Below, piece after piece: positions 17,401 to 24,746 of a DNA stretch of 64,000 bases. Position 1 is the stretch's first letter. The number at the start of each line of letters is the position of its first letter. A program made the position numbers and the translations under genes. The DNA is taken from positions 80,282 through 144,281 of the forward strand of contig NZ_JAGHQP010000006.1 in the NCBI RefSeq assembly GCF_017744255.1. The letters run 5' to 3'. The DNA is from Brevundimonas sp. A19_0. Its GTDB lineage: Bacteria; Pseudomonadota; Alphaproteobacteria; Caulobacterales; Caulobacteraceae. The notes under the pieces are model-generated. The model searched no databases. It saw only the letters and a list, made by a program, of their open reading frames with translations, and had not been told where the DNA came from.

Positions 17401-17909
17401 AGAGCAAGCGGAAGGCCCGTGCGGGTCGCGATGTCCGTCGCGCCGAGACCATCGATGACATGCAGGCGTCTGGCGAGGGGGCGCGACAGGACGAATTCGC
17501 GCGCAAAGACGTTTGCCTGGAGCTCACGCCGTTCTCGCGCTCCATAGTCTTCGACACGCTGAAGGCCGACCGGCGCGGCCTCTGTGGACCGGGTCGCATC
17601 GATGTCGGACGAGGCGCACGTCGCGGACCCTGCATGCAGACGGGCGTGGCCGATCTCATGAGCCACCAGTAGGGCGCGTGCGACCTCGTCGCCGGCCGTC
17701 TCGCAACAGATCGTGCCGCTCTGGTCGTCATACAGCGCACGGGCCCCCTTCAGCGCGGGGTCGCCGGCAGCGAGCCACACCAGTTCCAAGTCGAGAGCCT
17801 TAGCCCCGGCTTGCACGAAGGCGAACGGGTCGAGCGGATCGGCGCCCGTCTCCACCAGCACATCGTGAAGCGCTGCGGCATCGGACCGAATTGGATCGAA
17901 CGGGTCCAT
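14481..17909 (-). CDS. ImmA/IrrE protease - UvrD helicase - Cas4-like fusion protein
   Basis: The 1142-residue protein joins three modules. Residues 35-180 are an ImmA/IrrE metallopeptidase with HEIGH (84-88) and the distal ligand E129 in ERRELQANVFAREF. Residues 200-850 are an SF1 UvrD/PcrA-type helicase, with a Q-motif, Walker A AGPGTGKT (about 218-225), DEYQD (430-434) and VHGSKGLEF. The C-terminus resembles Cas4/AddB nuclease domains with four cysteines for an iron-sulfur cluster, one in YEKCPRRFFY and three in CPRCPHFFIC. The nuclease active site looks degraded: where these enzymes have DYKTG it reads RVRTG. The gene starts 4 bp after the stop of the possible HTH gene and belongs to a three-gene operon. 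A damage- or phage-sensing role, with the protease cleaving a partner protein, is inference. Confidence 0.88.
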   Translation of the reverse strand: MDPFDPIRSDAAALHDVLVETGADPLDPFAFVQAGAKALDLELVWLAAGDPALKGARALYDDQSGTICCETAGDEVARALLVAHEIGHARLHAGSATCASSDIDATRSTEAAPVGLQRVEDYGARERRELQANVFAREFVLSRPLARRLHVIDGLGATDIATRTGLPLALVRQQLFDALLLPPFESADAAPASTHVPRPDPSQDRAAAHRGSPFQLQAGPGTGKTRTLVKRVTSLLADGIDPAATLILTFSNRAAGELSERLTMAMPDAAPRLWIGTFHAFGLDLLRRHHDRLGLSPDPALFDRSDAIALLEEILPTLPLVHYRNLWDPAMVLRDVVAAISRAKDEMADPTRYRALATAMREAAGDDEAAQTAASKCLEIADIYDLYEAAKTQHGGVDFGDLIMRPARLLEEDTALRMAVQLRHRHVLVDEYQDVNRASARLLKAVAGDGERLWVVGDSRQSIYRFRGASSANMARFGEDYPKAVVDQLGVNYRSTEQIVQTFVATAPRMGASAGMLPLALEADRGEGTSHPEVRRFETLDDEAAGVAAGIRELEAAGVPLRDQAVLCRSNNRLNDIAAALEARDIPVLHLGSLFEREDVRDLLALLSLAIDPFGDALVRVGAMPRYDLSLQDVSVVSRHLRAAGRPALTGLGDAAGATGLSPAGREAITRLAADLAGLTTNTSAWAFLSTYILDRTDLGRRLGAAMSVTQRMRAVAIWQFLNFVREQSPVGGGLPIQRTLDRVRQLVLLAEERDLRQVPAAALHLNAVRLMTVHGSKGLEFEAVHLPGLTVSSFPASNRGQRCPAPIGMIEGTEALSPADEAKRAHEHEEQCLFFVGLSRARTHLRLYLARRQPNGNNRSASPYLDWLPKGLVQEVARPAVSPPPGGALGPSSIRVTWPEDWTLTDSRLGAYEKCPRRFFYTHVLGLGGARKPTAFSRTHDCLYELLRWLADARRTSSPTLAEAEAAFAAIWTVRGPVDHAFAADYRRLATRLIAALVNAGAGRRFRESEPLAIDFANGRVLVEPNELAELSDGTVVVRRVRTGHKRSDEYDRLEYTLYQLAAEAQFGAGVVVQALHLTDEAAEPVAISPTKLSNRKTKSETMLAGIAAGDFPIETDVVTCPRCPHFFICAATPRGKLDLS

Positions 17910-17913
17910 CGAC

Positions 17914-18576
17914 CTATAGCGCCAAAAGGGCGCGTTGCTGGTCCTCGGTCAGTCCCGAGCTTCGCACTGCGTCTTTGAACGTCTGTCGCCCACCATCGGT
18001 AGGCTTCCCGTCGGCCTTGAAGAACTGCGAACGCGCGCCAACGCCCTGAGCGGCCGCGAAATGTGCGACCACAACCTCCAGCGGCGCATGTAGATCATTG
18101 GCGACGCGTTGCCGAAATCCGGATGTGAGCGTGTCGGGGTCAATCTGCCGATCGCGCAATTTGGCGACGAACACGCTGTTAACGTCGAGCCGTCTCGCAA
18201 ATCCACGAAACTCCTCGCGGCTGAGCGCCGAGAAAGGATTGACTGCGGCGGTGGACGGACGGTCAGTCGCTACCGCGGAGGCACGTCCCATCGTCTCGGC
18301 GTGTAGTCGGTTCTGGTAGCGGCTCATAGCGCGGGCGACCGCTGGGCTTACGGTCGTGGGGTCTAGCGCGGCCTCTGCCGCCTCGAGTACGCATTCACCG
18401 CGCAATGCATCAATCGCGATCGCGATCGCATAGTCCGTAAGTTCGTCGCCGAACTGCGGAAAACGGCGCACAAGATCGTCGAGAAGATTGGCGTTCGGCA
18501 CGGTCTCCGCGGTCGACAGCGCATAGAGCGCATCGCGCAAGCCAGGTGGTGGGTTGGCGGTAAGTGTGGGGGTCAT
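17914..18576 (-). CDS. hypothetical protein, possible HTH partner of ImmA-UvrD protein
   Basis: The 220-residue protein matches no family I can name with confidence. The C-terminal half (about 120-215) includes FARRLDVNSVFVAKLRDRQI and a predicted helical pattern like the degenerate HTH proteins that often sit next to ImmA/IrrE peptidases, where they act as repressor and cleavage substrate. The N-terminal half is helical and acidic. Its ATG overlaps the stop of the sigma-like gene as ATGA, and its stop is 4 bp from the start of the ImmA-UvrD fusion, so the three are made together. It could be a repressor, an anti-sigma factor or a structural adaptor. Confidence 0.72.
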   Translation of the reverse strand: MTPTLTANPPPGLRDALYALSTAETVPNANLLDDLVRRFPQFGDELTDYAIAIAIDALRGECVLEAAEAALDPTTVSPAVARAMSRYQNRLHAETMGRASAVATDRPSTAAVNPFSALSREEFRGFARRLDVNSVFVAKLRDRQIDPDTLTSGFRQRVANDLHAPLEVVVAHFAAAQGVGARSQFFKADGKPTDGGRQTFKDAVRSSGLTEDQQRALLAL

Positions 18577-19352
18577 AGGTCCTCCTTAAATCGGGAGAGC
18601 TTCGCCGCCGCCCGTTTCAGTCGGTTGCGGATCGTTCGTCCCGTGCAGTTGCAGCGCGTTGCAGCGGTCTCTTCATCCGGATCATCCGACTCCTCCTGGT
18701 AGCCGAGGGCGTGGACCAGAATGACTGCGTCGCGCTCGTCCGTGGGCAAGGCTAGGATCGCATCTTCCAGTTCAGACCGGAAAGCGATGCTCTCCTGTGT
18801 CGCCGGCGACTGGAACGCTTCGGAAACGCGTGCGAACACATCTTCCCGCGGGTCAGCGTCCTCTTCGTCAGTCGGTTGGGGCAGATCGACCGCTGGCTTC
18901 AGGCGAGCGATCTCCTGGCGAACGATATCAATCCGGAAAAATCGGAAAGCTCGGTTGAACTTGCATTCGTAGAAGTCGAGTTCGTCGGGCGCGGCGCCGT
19001 GATCGTCGCTGGCGAAGAGTTCGCTGAACTGCCCTAGAATCTCTTCACGAACGCTGGCCGCTTCAGGGAGTTGGCCGTCTGGAACCTTCACGAGCAGATT
19101 GGCTTCACAGCGCCCGAGCAAAACGGGCAATGCCGCCCCGATCAGAACCTGATCGCCGACCCGCCGGGCGTGTCGAACGAGATGGACCAGGGTTTCGGAG
19201 CGCAGATGCTGGGGATGCTGACGGTCAGTGATAACCAACCGGACCCGAAGGGCCGACAGATCGAGAGCGATGGCTTCATCAATCTGCGCCTCGATGGCCT
19301 TCGGTCGGATCAAGGGGCCCTTGTCACCCGATTTCGTTAGCGGTCGAGCCAT
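18573..19352 (-). CDS. sigma-70-like (ECF-type) factor, first gene of ImmA-UvrD operon
   Basis: The 259-residue protein ends in a clear sigma region 4: AILALPTDERDAVILVHALG, an acidic insert, then a helix-turn-helix TGRTIRNRLKRAAAKL (about 190-250). A region 2-like helical segment is visible at about 130-165 (FNRAFRFFRIDIVRQEIARL), but it is weaker than in standard ECF sigma factors. The first 100 residues are an unusual N-terminal extension. It heads a translationally coupled operon (ATGA overlap with the next gene), and an AT-rich stretch at about 19435-19470 precedes it and may hold the promoter. It may direct RNA polymerase to this operon or to the co-directional BIL operon downstream, or may be a sigma-derived DNA-binding protein. 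Confidence 0.75.
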   Translation of the reverse strand: MARPLTKSGDKGPLIRPKAIEAQIDEAIALDLSALRVRLVITDRQHPQHLRSETLVHLVRHARRVGDQVLIGAALPVLLGRCEANLLVKVPDGQLPEAASVREEILGQFSELFASDDHGAAPDELDFYECKFNRAFRFFRIDIVRQEIARLKPAVDLPQPTDEEDADPREDVFARVSEAFQSPATQESIAFRSELEDAILALPTDERDAVILVHALGYQEESDDPDEETAATRCNCTGRTIRNRLKRAAAKLSRFKEDL

Positions 19353-19666
19353 CCTGCCCCTTGCCTCATGCAGCGCCGGTTATGAGCGTCCGTGAAGCCC
19401 GCTCGTCGTCGCTGATCGCGTCGGGGCAGAAAATCCGGAAAGTCGATTTTTGCTTTTCTTGTTTTTCTACGCTAACGCCGATTCCGCCCTCGGCGAGAGT
19501 CGTTCACCGATCATACTCATGCCAAGAGCGCTCGGATAGATTGCAGGACCGGCGACAAGAAACCGCGCGCCCCCAAAAGGGCGCGCGGCTAATGCTTCGA
19601 CCTGTAGAAAGGGGGATGGCCGGGGAGCGCGCGCGTCTCGAAGGGCCGCCCGGAGTCAACCGATCC
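19353..19666. other. gene-free stretch between divergent operons
   Basis: No convincing protein on either strand. It holds an AT-rich tract at about 19435-19470 that may be part of the sigma-like operon promoter, and a GC-rich hairpin at 19563-19588. Confidence 0.5.
19563..19588. repeat. GC-rich hairpin, second copy of the 5291 element
   Basis: A 10-bp perfect stem (19563-19572 with 19579-19588) and a 6-base loop repeat the hairpin at 5291-5317 almost exactly, including the CCAAA loop core. Here it lies upstream of both divergent genes and has no T-run, so it does not look like a terminator for a present gene. Confidence 0.65.
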
Positions 19667-19695
19667 TTGACTTGTACGCCACTGCGGCGTACATA
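19667..19695 (+). promoter_or_regulatory. promoter and palindromic operator of the toxin-antitoxin operon
   Basis: A -35 box TTGACT (19667-19672) and a -10 box TACATA (19690-19695) are 17 bp apart. Between them, overlapping the -10 box, is a perfect inverted repeat TGTACGCC-ACTGC-GGCGTACA (19673-19693). Its position would let a bound antitoxin block RNA polymerase, as expected for autoregulated toxin-antitoxin operons. The antitoxin start follows 33 bp later. Confidence 0.72.
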
Positions 19696-19727
19696 CGCTT
19701 CACGTTTGAGGAGTACCGGAGGCAGCC

Positions 19728-20036
19728 ATGCTCGCTTTCAATGACCAGATCAGCCCGCTCGATGAGCGCAGCACGGAACGGATGAACTTCCGGACCAAGC
19801 CGCACATCAAGCAAACCATTCAGCGCGCCGCGGCCTTGGCCGGCGTGGACGACTCCGTGTTCACGATGAACGCGGCCTACCAGTCGGCCCGCGAGACCAT
19901 CGAAGCGCATGAGCGCACGATCCTGGCTCCGCTGGACCATGCGGCGTTCTTCGCCGCCATGGACGCGCCCCCGGCTCCCACGGACAAACTCCGTGCGGCC
20001 TTCGCCCGTCACCGTGAGACGGTCGCCAGTCGGTGA
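19728..20036 (+). CDS. DUF1778-type (TacA-like) antitoxin
   Basis: The 102-residue protein has a ribbon-helix-helix N-terminus (about 15-60: RMNFRTKPHIKQTIQRAAAL) of the DUF1778/TacA family and a C-terminal toxin-wrapping tail. Such antitoxins bind and neutralise GNAT acetyltransferase toxins and repress their own operon. A GGAGG ribosome site lies 7 bp before the ATG. A promoter with a perfect palindrome sits just upstream. Its TGA overlaps the toxin GTG start (GTGA), giving the usual antitoxin-toxin coupling. The pair is next to the integrase end of the island and probably helps keep the island in the population. Confidence 0.9.
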   Translation: MLAFNDQISPLDERSTERMNFRTKPHIKQTIQRAAALAGVDDSVFTMNAAYQSARETIEAHERTILAPLDHAAFFAAMDAPPAPTDKLRAAFARHRETVASR

Positions 20037-20587
20037 GCGCTGGCGAAGCTGACGCCCTGAACATCGTTGAGCCGTTCGATCCTGAGACCCATGATCGGAC
20101 GGCTTTTTCCTGCGGCATCGAACAGGTCGACAACTTCTTCAAGAAGACGGCGAACAAGCTGTCCAAGGCCGACAATCTGCGCGTCTGGGTAATGACCGAC
20201 CCCAAGGGCGCTCTGATCGGCTTCTACGCCACCAACGCCCACAGCGTCGATTACCAGGACCTCCCGCCCAAATACGCGCGGACCCGCCCGGGCCACGGCC
20301 AAATTCCCGCCGCCTATATTTCGATGATCGGGGTGGATCAGCGCTTTCAAGGCCAAGGCTATGGCGGCGACCTGCTGATCGATTGCCTGCGCCGCCTCGC
20401 CCAGGCCAGCGAGGCGCTCGGCGTCGCCGTGGTGATGCTGGACGTGCTGGACTGCGGCGACCCCAAACAGGTCGAGCGGCGGTTGGCGCTCTATAAGGGA
20501 TACGGGTTCGAACCCCTTCCCACCAACCCGCTGCGCCTGTTCCTGCCCATGGCGACAGTGAAGACGCTGATCGCTGAAGAGACGTAG
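20033..20587 (+). CDS. GNAT acetyltransferase toxin (TacT-like)
   Basis: The 184-residue protein is a GNAT-fold N-acetyltransferase with the acetyl-CoA loop RFQGQGYGGDLL (about 104-115), preceded by ISMIGVD. The N-terminal region FDPETHDRTAFSCGIEQVDNFF is characteristic of TacT-like toxins, which acetylate the amino acid on charged tRNAs and stop translation. The substrate here is not shown by the sequence. The start is a GTG that overlaps the antitoxin stop by four bases; no in-frame ATG lies near the N-terminus, so GTG is needed for a complete domain. Confidence 0.9.
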   Translation: MSAGEADALNIVEPFDPETHDRTAFSCGIEQVDNFFKKTANKLSKADNLRVWVMTDPKGALIGFYATNAHSVDYQDLPPKYARTRPGHGQIPAAYISMIGVDQRFQGQGYGGDLLIDCLRRLAQASEALGVAVVMLDVLDCGDPKQVERRLALYKGYGFEPLPTNPLRLFLPMATVKTLIAEET

Positions 20588-20698
20588 GAATCGCCGACGC
20601 CGGACGGAACCCCGCGACCTTACGGACGAAAGGCTGACGGCTGGTCCTGTCGGAGGCTTTCGCGTTCGATTCCCTCGACACGAGCGTGGAGAGAACCG

Positions 20699-20988
20699 AT
20701 GGTTCAAGCCGACCCGCCCCTTCGCCGGACGATCAAGAAGACCCAGCTCCGCCAGATGGTGCCGCTGGCTGACAGCACCATCTGGGAAATGGAGCGGCGC
20801 GGCCAGTTCCCAAGCGCTTCCTCCTAACGCCGCGCTGCGTGGTCTGGGATCTCGCCGAGGTCGAGACCTGGCTGGCCTTGCGCCGGGCGCAGCCCATCCC
20901 CCGCGCCGCGCCCCCCGACGTCCACAAGCGGCTGGCGCGGCCCGTCAGAGGCGCGGATCGAAGCGAGGGCCCGCCGCTTCCGGGATGA
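20699..20988 (+). pseudogene. AlpA-like excisionase/regulator, frameshifted
   Basis: A frame from the ATG at 20699 gives RTIKKTQLRQMVPLADSTIW..ERRGQFP, the winged-helix core of AlpA/excisionase-type regulators, then hits a stop at about 20825. The family pattern continues one base out of frame: RFLLTPRCVVWDLAEVETWL, the expected second half. A missing C in the run TTCCCAAG at 20809-20811 explains this; with one more C the protein would run to 20988. AlpA proteins activate or assist excision by the neighbouring integrase. The gene is convergent with and overlaps the 3' end of the integrase. Decay of this gene could lock the island in place, unless the missing base is an assembly error. Confidence 0.75.
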
Positions 20989-22198
20989 CCAGGACGGGCG
21001 TGTAAGCCCTACCCTCTTCCCAGGCCTCGACGGCGTTCGACCACTCCTGGGCCATGTGCCGACGCTGCGCTTCGAACTCAGCCTTGTTGTAGACGCCGCG
21101 CGAGGAGCGCTCCTCGTGGGCCAGGCACTTCTCGATCCAGTCCGAGTTGAAGCTCATCTCGTGAAGCAGGGTCGAGGCCGTCCGGCGAAGGTCGTGCACC
21201 GTGAAGGGCTCCAGCGGCAGACTCTTCTCCCGCGCCCGCTCGGCGATGGCGGTGGTCACCCGGTTGAAGGTCGCCCGCGACATCGGCGCGTCGGCGTCGT
21301 AGCGCGAAGGCAGGATGTAGCGGGAGTTGCCGGCGCAGGTCTTCAGCGCGATCAGGATGTCCAGCATCTGGGTCGACAGATAGACGTTGTGCGGCCGGGA
21401 GCGCTTCATCCGCGCCTTCGGGATCGACCAGACGGCGTTCTCGAAGTCGACCTCGTCCCAGGTTCCGTCCTGAAGCTCGCTCTTGCGCACCATGCTGAGC
21501 AGGATGAACTTCAGCCCCAACCGGATGGTCGGCAGTGTGGCGACGTCACCGAGCAGGCCCAGCATGATGCGGATCTCGGCCGGCGACAGCGACCGGTCCC
21601 GCGGACGGAAGGTCGCGATCGACGCCGGGCCGACCCCATCGGCCGGATTGTCGATCTTCTCGCCATGCAGGATGGCCCAGGCGTAGATCTGCTTGACGAT
21701 GTCGCGGACGTGGATGGCGGTCGCCGGCGCCCCGCGGTCGACGATGGTCTTGCAGTGCGCCCGCAGGTCGTCGGGCGTGATCTCGCTCAGCAGCCGGCTC
21801 CGCCAGGTCGGCAGCACCTCGCGATTGAAAATGGCGCGCCGCATGTTGCGGGTGCTGTCCGCCATAGGCGCATGATCCATCCACTTCTGCGCCACGATGC
21901 CGAAGCTCCGCGCCTCCTTCAGGCGGCGTTTGGCGCGCTGCTTCTCCAGGGCCGGAGACACCCCGTCGGCGATCAGTCGCTTCGCTTCGATCACCTTTTC
22001 CCGCGCCTTTGCGAGCGACAAACCGGCAGGCCCATAGGAGCCGAAGGTCACGGTCTCCCGCCGGCCATTGAAGCGGTAGTCGTAGCGAAATGCGATCCCG
22101 CCGGCGGGCGAAACCAGCACGTACAAACCGTCCCTGTCGGTCATTTTGTAAGGCTTTGATTTCCCGCGGATATTCCGCAACGCAGCGTCCGTAAGCAT
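20945..22198 (-). CDS. P4-type tyrosine integrase of the island
   Basis: The 417-residue protein has the DUF4102 N-terminal arm-binding domain (about 1-85), a core-binding domain (about 100-185) and a tyrosine recombinase catalytic domain (205-385). Catalytic residues visible are R in MVRKSEL, HDLRR, the His of CLAHEE, and the nucleophile Y in GVYNKAEF. Such enzymes integrate islands at tRNA genes or, in a known subgroup, at the 3' end of guaA. Its start codon faces guaA, 290 bp away, and that gap is filled with repeated sequences that fit arm and core sites. It is therefore very likely the enzyme that inserted the island here. Confidence 0.94.
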   Translation of the reverse strand: MLTDAALRNIRGKSKPYKMTDRDGLYVLVSPAGGIAFRYDYRFNGRRETVTFGSYGPAGLSLAKAREKVIEAKRLIADGVSPALEKQRAKRRLKEARSFGIVAQKWMDHAPMADSTRNMRRAIFNREVLPTWRSRLLSEITPDDLRAHCKTIVDRGAPATAIHVRDIVKQIYAWAILHGEKIDNPADGVGPASIATFRPRDRSLSPAEIRIMLGLLGDVATLPTIRLGLKFILLSMVRKSELQDGTWDEVDFENAVWSIPKARMKRSRPHNVYLSTQMLDILIALKTCAGNSRYILPSRYDADAPMSRATFNRVTTAIAERAREKSLPLEPFTVHDLRRTASTLLHEMSFNSDWIEKCLAHEERSSRGVYNKAEFEAQRRHMAQEWSNAVEAWEEGRAYTPVLVIPEAAGPRFDPRL

Positions 22199-22212
22199 GG
22201 CAAACTCCCACC

Positions 22213-22374
22213 AAAATACCGTCAGGCCGTTTCGGGGGTTCTTGGACTCAATTTTCCTTTTGAAATCAGGAACTTGGTCCGAAAAAATACCGTCAGGCCC
22301 GGTTCATCGGGGTGACGGTATGAGCGCGAGGCCGTACGGACAACGGGGAGCCATACCGTCAGAATTGACGGCAT
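22213..22374. repeat. repeated ATACCGTCAG sites, probable integrase arm sites
   Basis: AAAATACCGTCAGGCC occurs twice exactly, at 22213-22228 and 22284-22299. The core ATACCGTCAG recurs at 22353-22362, and inverted copies lie at 22312-22321 (one mismatch) and 22366-22374 (TGACGGCAT). The last direct and inverted copies face each other as a near-palindrome. Their clustering between the integrase start and guaA fits arm-type binding sites for the integrase, or operators controlling its promoter. Confidence 0.7.
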
Positions 22375-22464
22375 CACGGTTTCGAGACCCTCCGAAAGGC
22401 TCCGAAGGGTATCGAGAGAATTCACTTTTTTGTCAGTGGCTTAGTGGGTTATTCGGAAGCGATC

Positions 22465-22500
22465 TCGAAAGGCCCCGAAAGGCCCGGACTATTCCCACTC
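22465..22500. other. probable attachment site (island/chromosome junction) at guaA 3' end
   Basis: The last bases of guaA (GAGTGGGAATAG on its own strand, 22489-22500) are the site used by a known group of guaA-targeting islands. Just outside lie two tandem copies of YCGAAAGGCC (22465-22484), with a third related copy at 22392-22400. The exact crossover point cannot be fixed without the left junction, which is outside the window. Confidence 0.6.
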
Positions 22501-24048
22501 GATGGTGCCCGGCGGCTTGGACGTCACGTCGTAGACCACGCGGTTCACGCCGCGCACCTCGTTGATGATGCGGGTGGCGGTCCGGCCAAGCACTTCCCAA
22601 GGGAACTGATAAAAGTCCGCCGTCATGCCGTCGGTCGAGGTCACGGCGCGCAGGGCCAGCACCTTTTCATAGGTCCGGGCATCACCCATCACGCCGACGG
22701 TCTTGACCGGCAGCAGCACGGCAAACGCCTGCCAGATGTCGTCGTACAGGCCGGCCTTGCGGATTTCCTCAAGGTAGATGGCATCCGCCTCCTGCAGGGT
22801 CGCCACAGCATCCGGCGTGATCTCGCCGGGGATGCGGATGGCCAGGCCCGGCCCCGGGAAGGGATGGCGTCCGACAAAGGCGTCGGTCAGGCCCAGCTCG
22901 CGGCCCAGCGCGCGCACCTCGTCCTTGAACAGTTCGCGCAGCGGCTCGACCAGCTTCAGCTTCATATAGTCGGGCAGGCCCCCGACATTGTGGTGGCTCT
23001 TGATCACATGGGCCTTGCCGCTGGACGACGAGACGCTCTCGATCACATCGGGGTACAGCGTCCCCTGGGCCAGGAATTCGGCGCCGTCGATCTTGCCGGC
23101 CTCGCGGTCGAACACCTCGATGAAGACCCGGCCGATAGTCTTGCGCTTGGTCTCGGGGTCCGACTGGCCGGCAAGTTCGCCGAGGAATTCCTTCGATGCA
23201 TCAACGTGGATCAGCGGGATGTTATAGTGATCCCGGAACAGGGTCGTGACCTGTTTCGCCTCATCCTTGCGCAACAGGCCGGTGTCGACGAACACACAGG
23301 TCAGCTGGTCGCCGATGGCTTCGTGGATCAGCACCGCGGCGACCGAGCTGTCGACCCCGCCCGACAGGCCGCAGATCACTTTCGCGTCGCCCACCTGTTC
23401 GCGGATCTGGGCGATCTTCTCCTCGCGATAGGCGGCCATGGTCCAGTCGCCCTTCAGCCCGGCGATGCCGTGGGTGAAGTTCTTCAGCATCCGGTCGCCG
23501 CGCGGCGTGTGCATGACCTCGGGGTGGAACTGGATGCCGTAGAAGCGCCGTGTCTCGTCCCCGATCACCGCATAGGGCGACCCGGGCGAGGTGGCGATGA
23601 CGTCAAAGCCCTCGGGGATGGCAACGATCTTGTCACCGTGGCTCATCCACACCGGCTCGTCCTCGCCGACGCCGGCCAGGCCCTCCAGCAGGGGCGAGGC
23701 CTTCTGCACCGTGATCTCGGCCCGGCCGAACTCGCGATGGTGCCCCCCCTCGACCTTGCCGCCCAGCTGCTCGCACATGGTCATCTCGCCGTAGCAGATG
23801 CCCAGCACCGGCACGCCCGCCTCGAACACGGCCTGCGGTGCGCGGGGGCTGCCTTCCTCGTGCACGCTCTCGGGCCCACCCGACAGGATGATCGCCGCCG
23901 GGTTCATCGCCGCCATGGCGGCCTCGGCCTTCTGGAAGGGATGTATCTCGCAATAGACCTTCGCCTCGCGCAGGCGCCGCGCGATCAGCTGGGTCACCTG
24001 GCTGCCGAAATCGACGATCAGGACTTTCTGGTGTTCGGGCTGGCTCAT
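22489..24048 (-). CDS. guaA: GMP synthase (glutamine-hydrolysing)
   Basis: The 519-residue enzyme amidates XMP to GMP in the cytoplasm. An N-terminal class I glutamine amidotransferase domain (about 8-198) has C85 in GICYGE and HPEV late in the domain. The ATP pyrophosphatase domain has SGGVDSSVA, followed by the dimerisation domain ending in PGTIEWE. Position 89 is Met in CYGEM where class I amidotransferases usually have Gln. The ATG at 24048 overlaps the upstream mtnN stop as ATGA and gives the usual length. The island lies just beyond its stop codon and leaves the C-terminus intact. It is the last gene of the guaB-MAPEG-rsmB-mtnN-guaA run. Confidence 0.97.
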   Translation of the reverse strand: MSQPEHQKVLIVDFGSQVTQLIARRLREAKVYCEIHPFQKAEAAMAAMNPAAIILSGGPESVHEEGSPRAPQAVFEAGVPVLGICYGEMTMCEQLGGKVEGGHHREFGRAEITVQKASPLLEGLAGVGEDEPVWMSHGDKIVAIPEGFDVIATSPGSPYAVIGDETRRFYGIQFHPEVMHTPRGDRMLKNFTHGIAGLKGDWTMAAYREEKIAQIREQVGDAKVICGLSGGVDSSVAAVLIHEAIGDQLTCVFVDTGLLRKDEAKQVTTLFRDHYNIPLIHVDASKEFLGELAGQSDPETKRKTIGRVFIEVFDREAGKIDGAEFLAQGTLYPDVIESVSSSSGKAHVIKSHHNVGGLPDYMKLKLVEPLRELFKDEVRALGRELGLTDAFVGRHPFPGPGLAIRIPGEITPDAVATLQEADAIYLEEIRKAGLYDDIWQAFAVLLPVKTVGVMGDARTYEKVLALRAVTSTDGMTADFYQFPWEVLGRTATRIINEVRGVNRVVYDVTSKPPGTIEWE

Positions 24049-24746
24049 GCGATCGGTTCCGGGGAGGCGGGCTGGGACATATCCGGGCGGGCGGAGGGGG
24101 CGCGGTCGAGGGCGGCGAGGCCCTCGGCCTCCAGCACGTCCATCAGCCGATCCCACGCCGTGGCGAGGTGTTCGTCAATCCGATGCAGGGTGCCGGTCCA
24201 GTCCTCCAGCGCCGTCAGCTCCGTCCGACCGTCGGACACGCCGCGCAGGGCGACCAGCGGCACGTCAAACGTCTGCGCGGCCCGCACCAGCGCCCAGGTT
24301 TCCATGTCCACCATGTCGGCGTCGATCGCGTCATAGGCCGCCCCGGAAACGACATTGGCTCCGGTCGACAGGCTGGCGCACGGCAGGCCCGGGATGGGAC
24401 ACGGCAGCGGCAGCACGGCCGGCAGGTCCGACAGCGGCGTCACGCCCTTCGGGAATCCCAGCGCACTGGCATCCATGTCGCGATAGCCGACCGAGGCCAC
24501 CTGATAGACCGCAGCATGATCCAGCGTGCGCGAGCCACAGGATCCCAGCGAGACGATCAGGTCGGGCCGTCCGTCCCTCCCCTGCAGGCGGGCCAGGGCG
24601 GCAGCCAGCGAAACCGCCGCCTCGACCGGGCCCACGCCGGTGATCAGCGGGTCGATGCGAGCCTTCAGATGCGCGCCGTATTCGGCCGGTGCAGCCATGA
24701 CCGGCAACACCGTCACTCCGCCCCGGCGCTCCAGTCGTCCTGTCAT
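24045..24746 (-). CDS. mtnN: 5'-methylthioadenosine/S-adenosylhomocysteine nucleosidase
   Basis: The 233-residue protein belongs to the phosphorylase/nucleosidase family that splits MTA and SAH, products of SAM-dependent reactions. Family features are TGVGPVEAA near residue 37, the Glu of [12 protein letters not shown] and the catalytic Asp in GVSDGRTEL. It overlaps both neighbours by four bases (ATGA), so it is translated with the rsmB-like methyltransferase and guaA. The extended C-terminal tail after about residue 210 is unusual and may be disordered. Related futalosine or purine nucleosidases share the fold; the context with a SAM-dependent methyltransferase favours MTA/SAH. Confidence 0.85.
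   Translation of the reverse strand: MTGRLERRGGVTVLPVMAAPAEYGAHLKARIDPLITGVGPVEAAVSLAAALARLQGRDGRPDLIVSLGSCGSRTLDHAAVYQVASVGYRDMDASALGFPKGVTPLSDLPAVLPLPCPIPGLPCASLSTGANVVSGAAYDAIDADMVDMETWALVRAAQTFDVPLVALRGVSDGRTELTALEDWTGTLHRIDEHLATAWDRLMDVLEAEGLAALDRAPSARPDMSQPASPEPIA

Noticed and set aside
22200..22500. tRNA gene as integration target
   Set aside because: No tRNA-like cloverleaf was found; the junction matches the guaA 3' end.
22444..24336. 630-codon plus-strand open frame over guaA
   Set aside because: Antisense shadow of guaA and mtnN.
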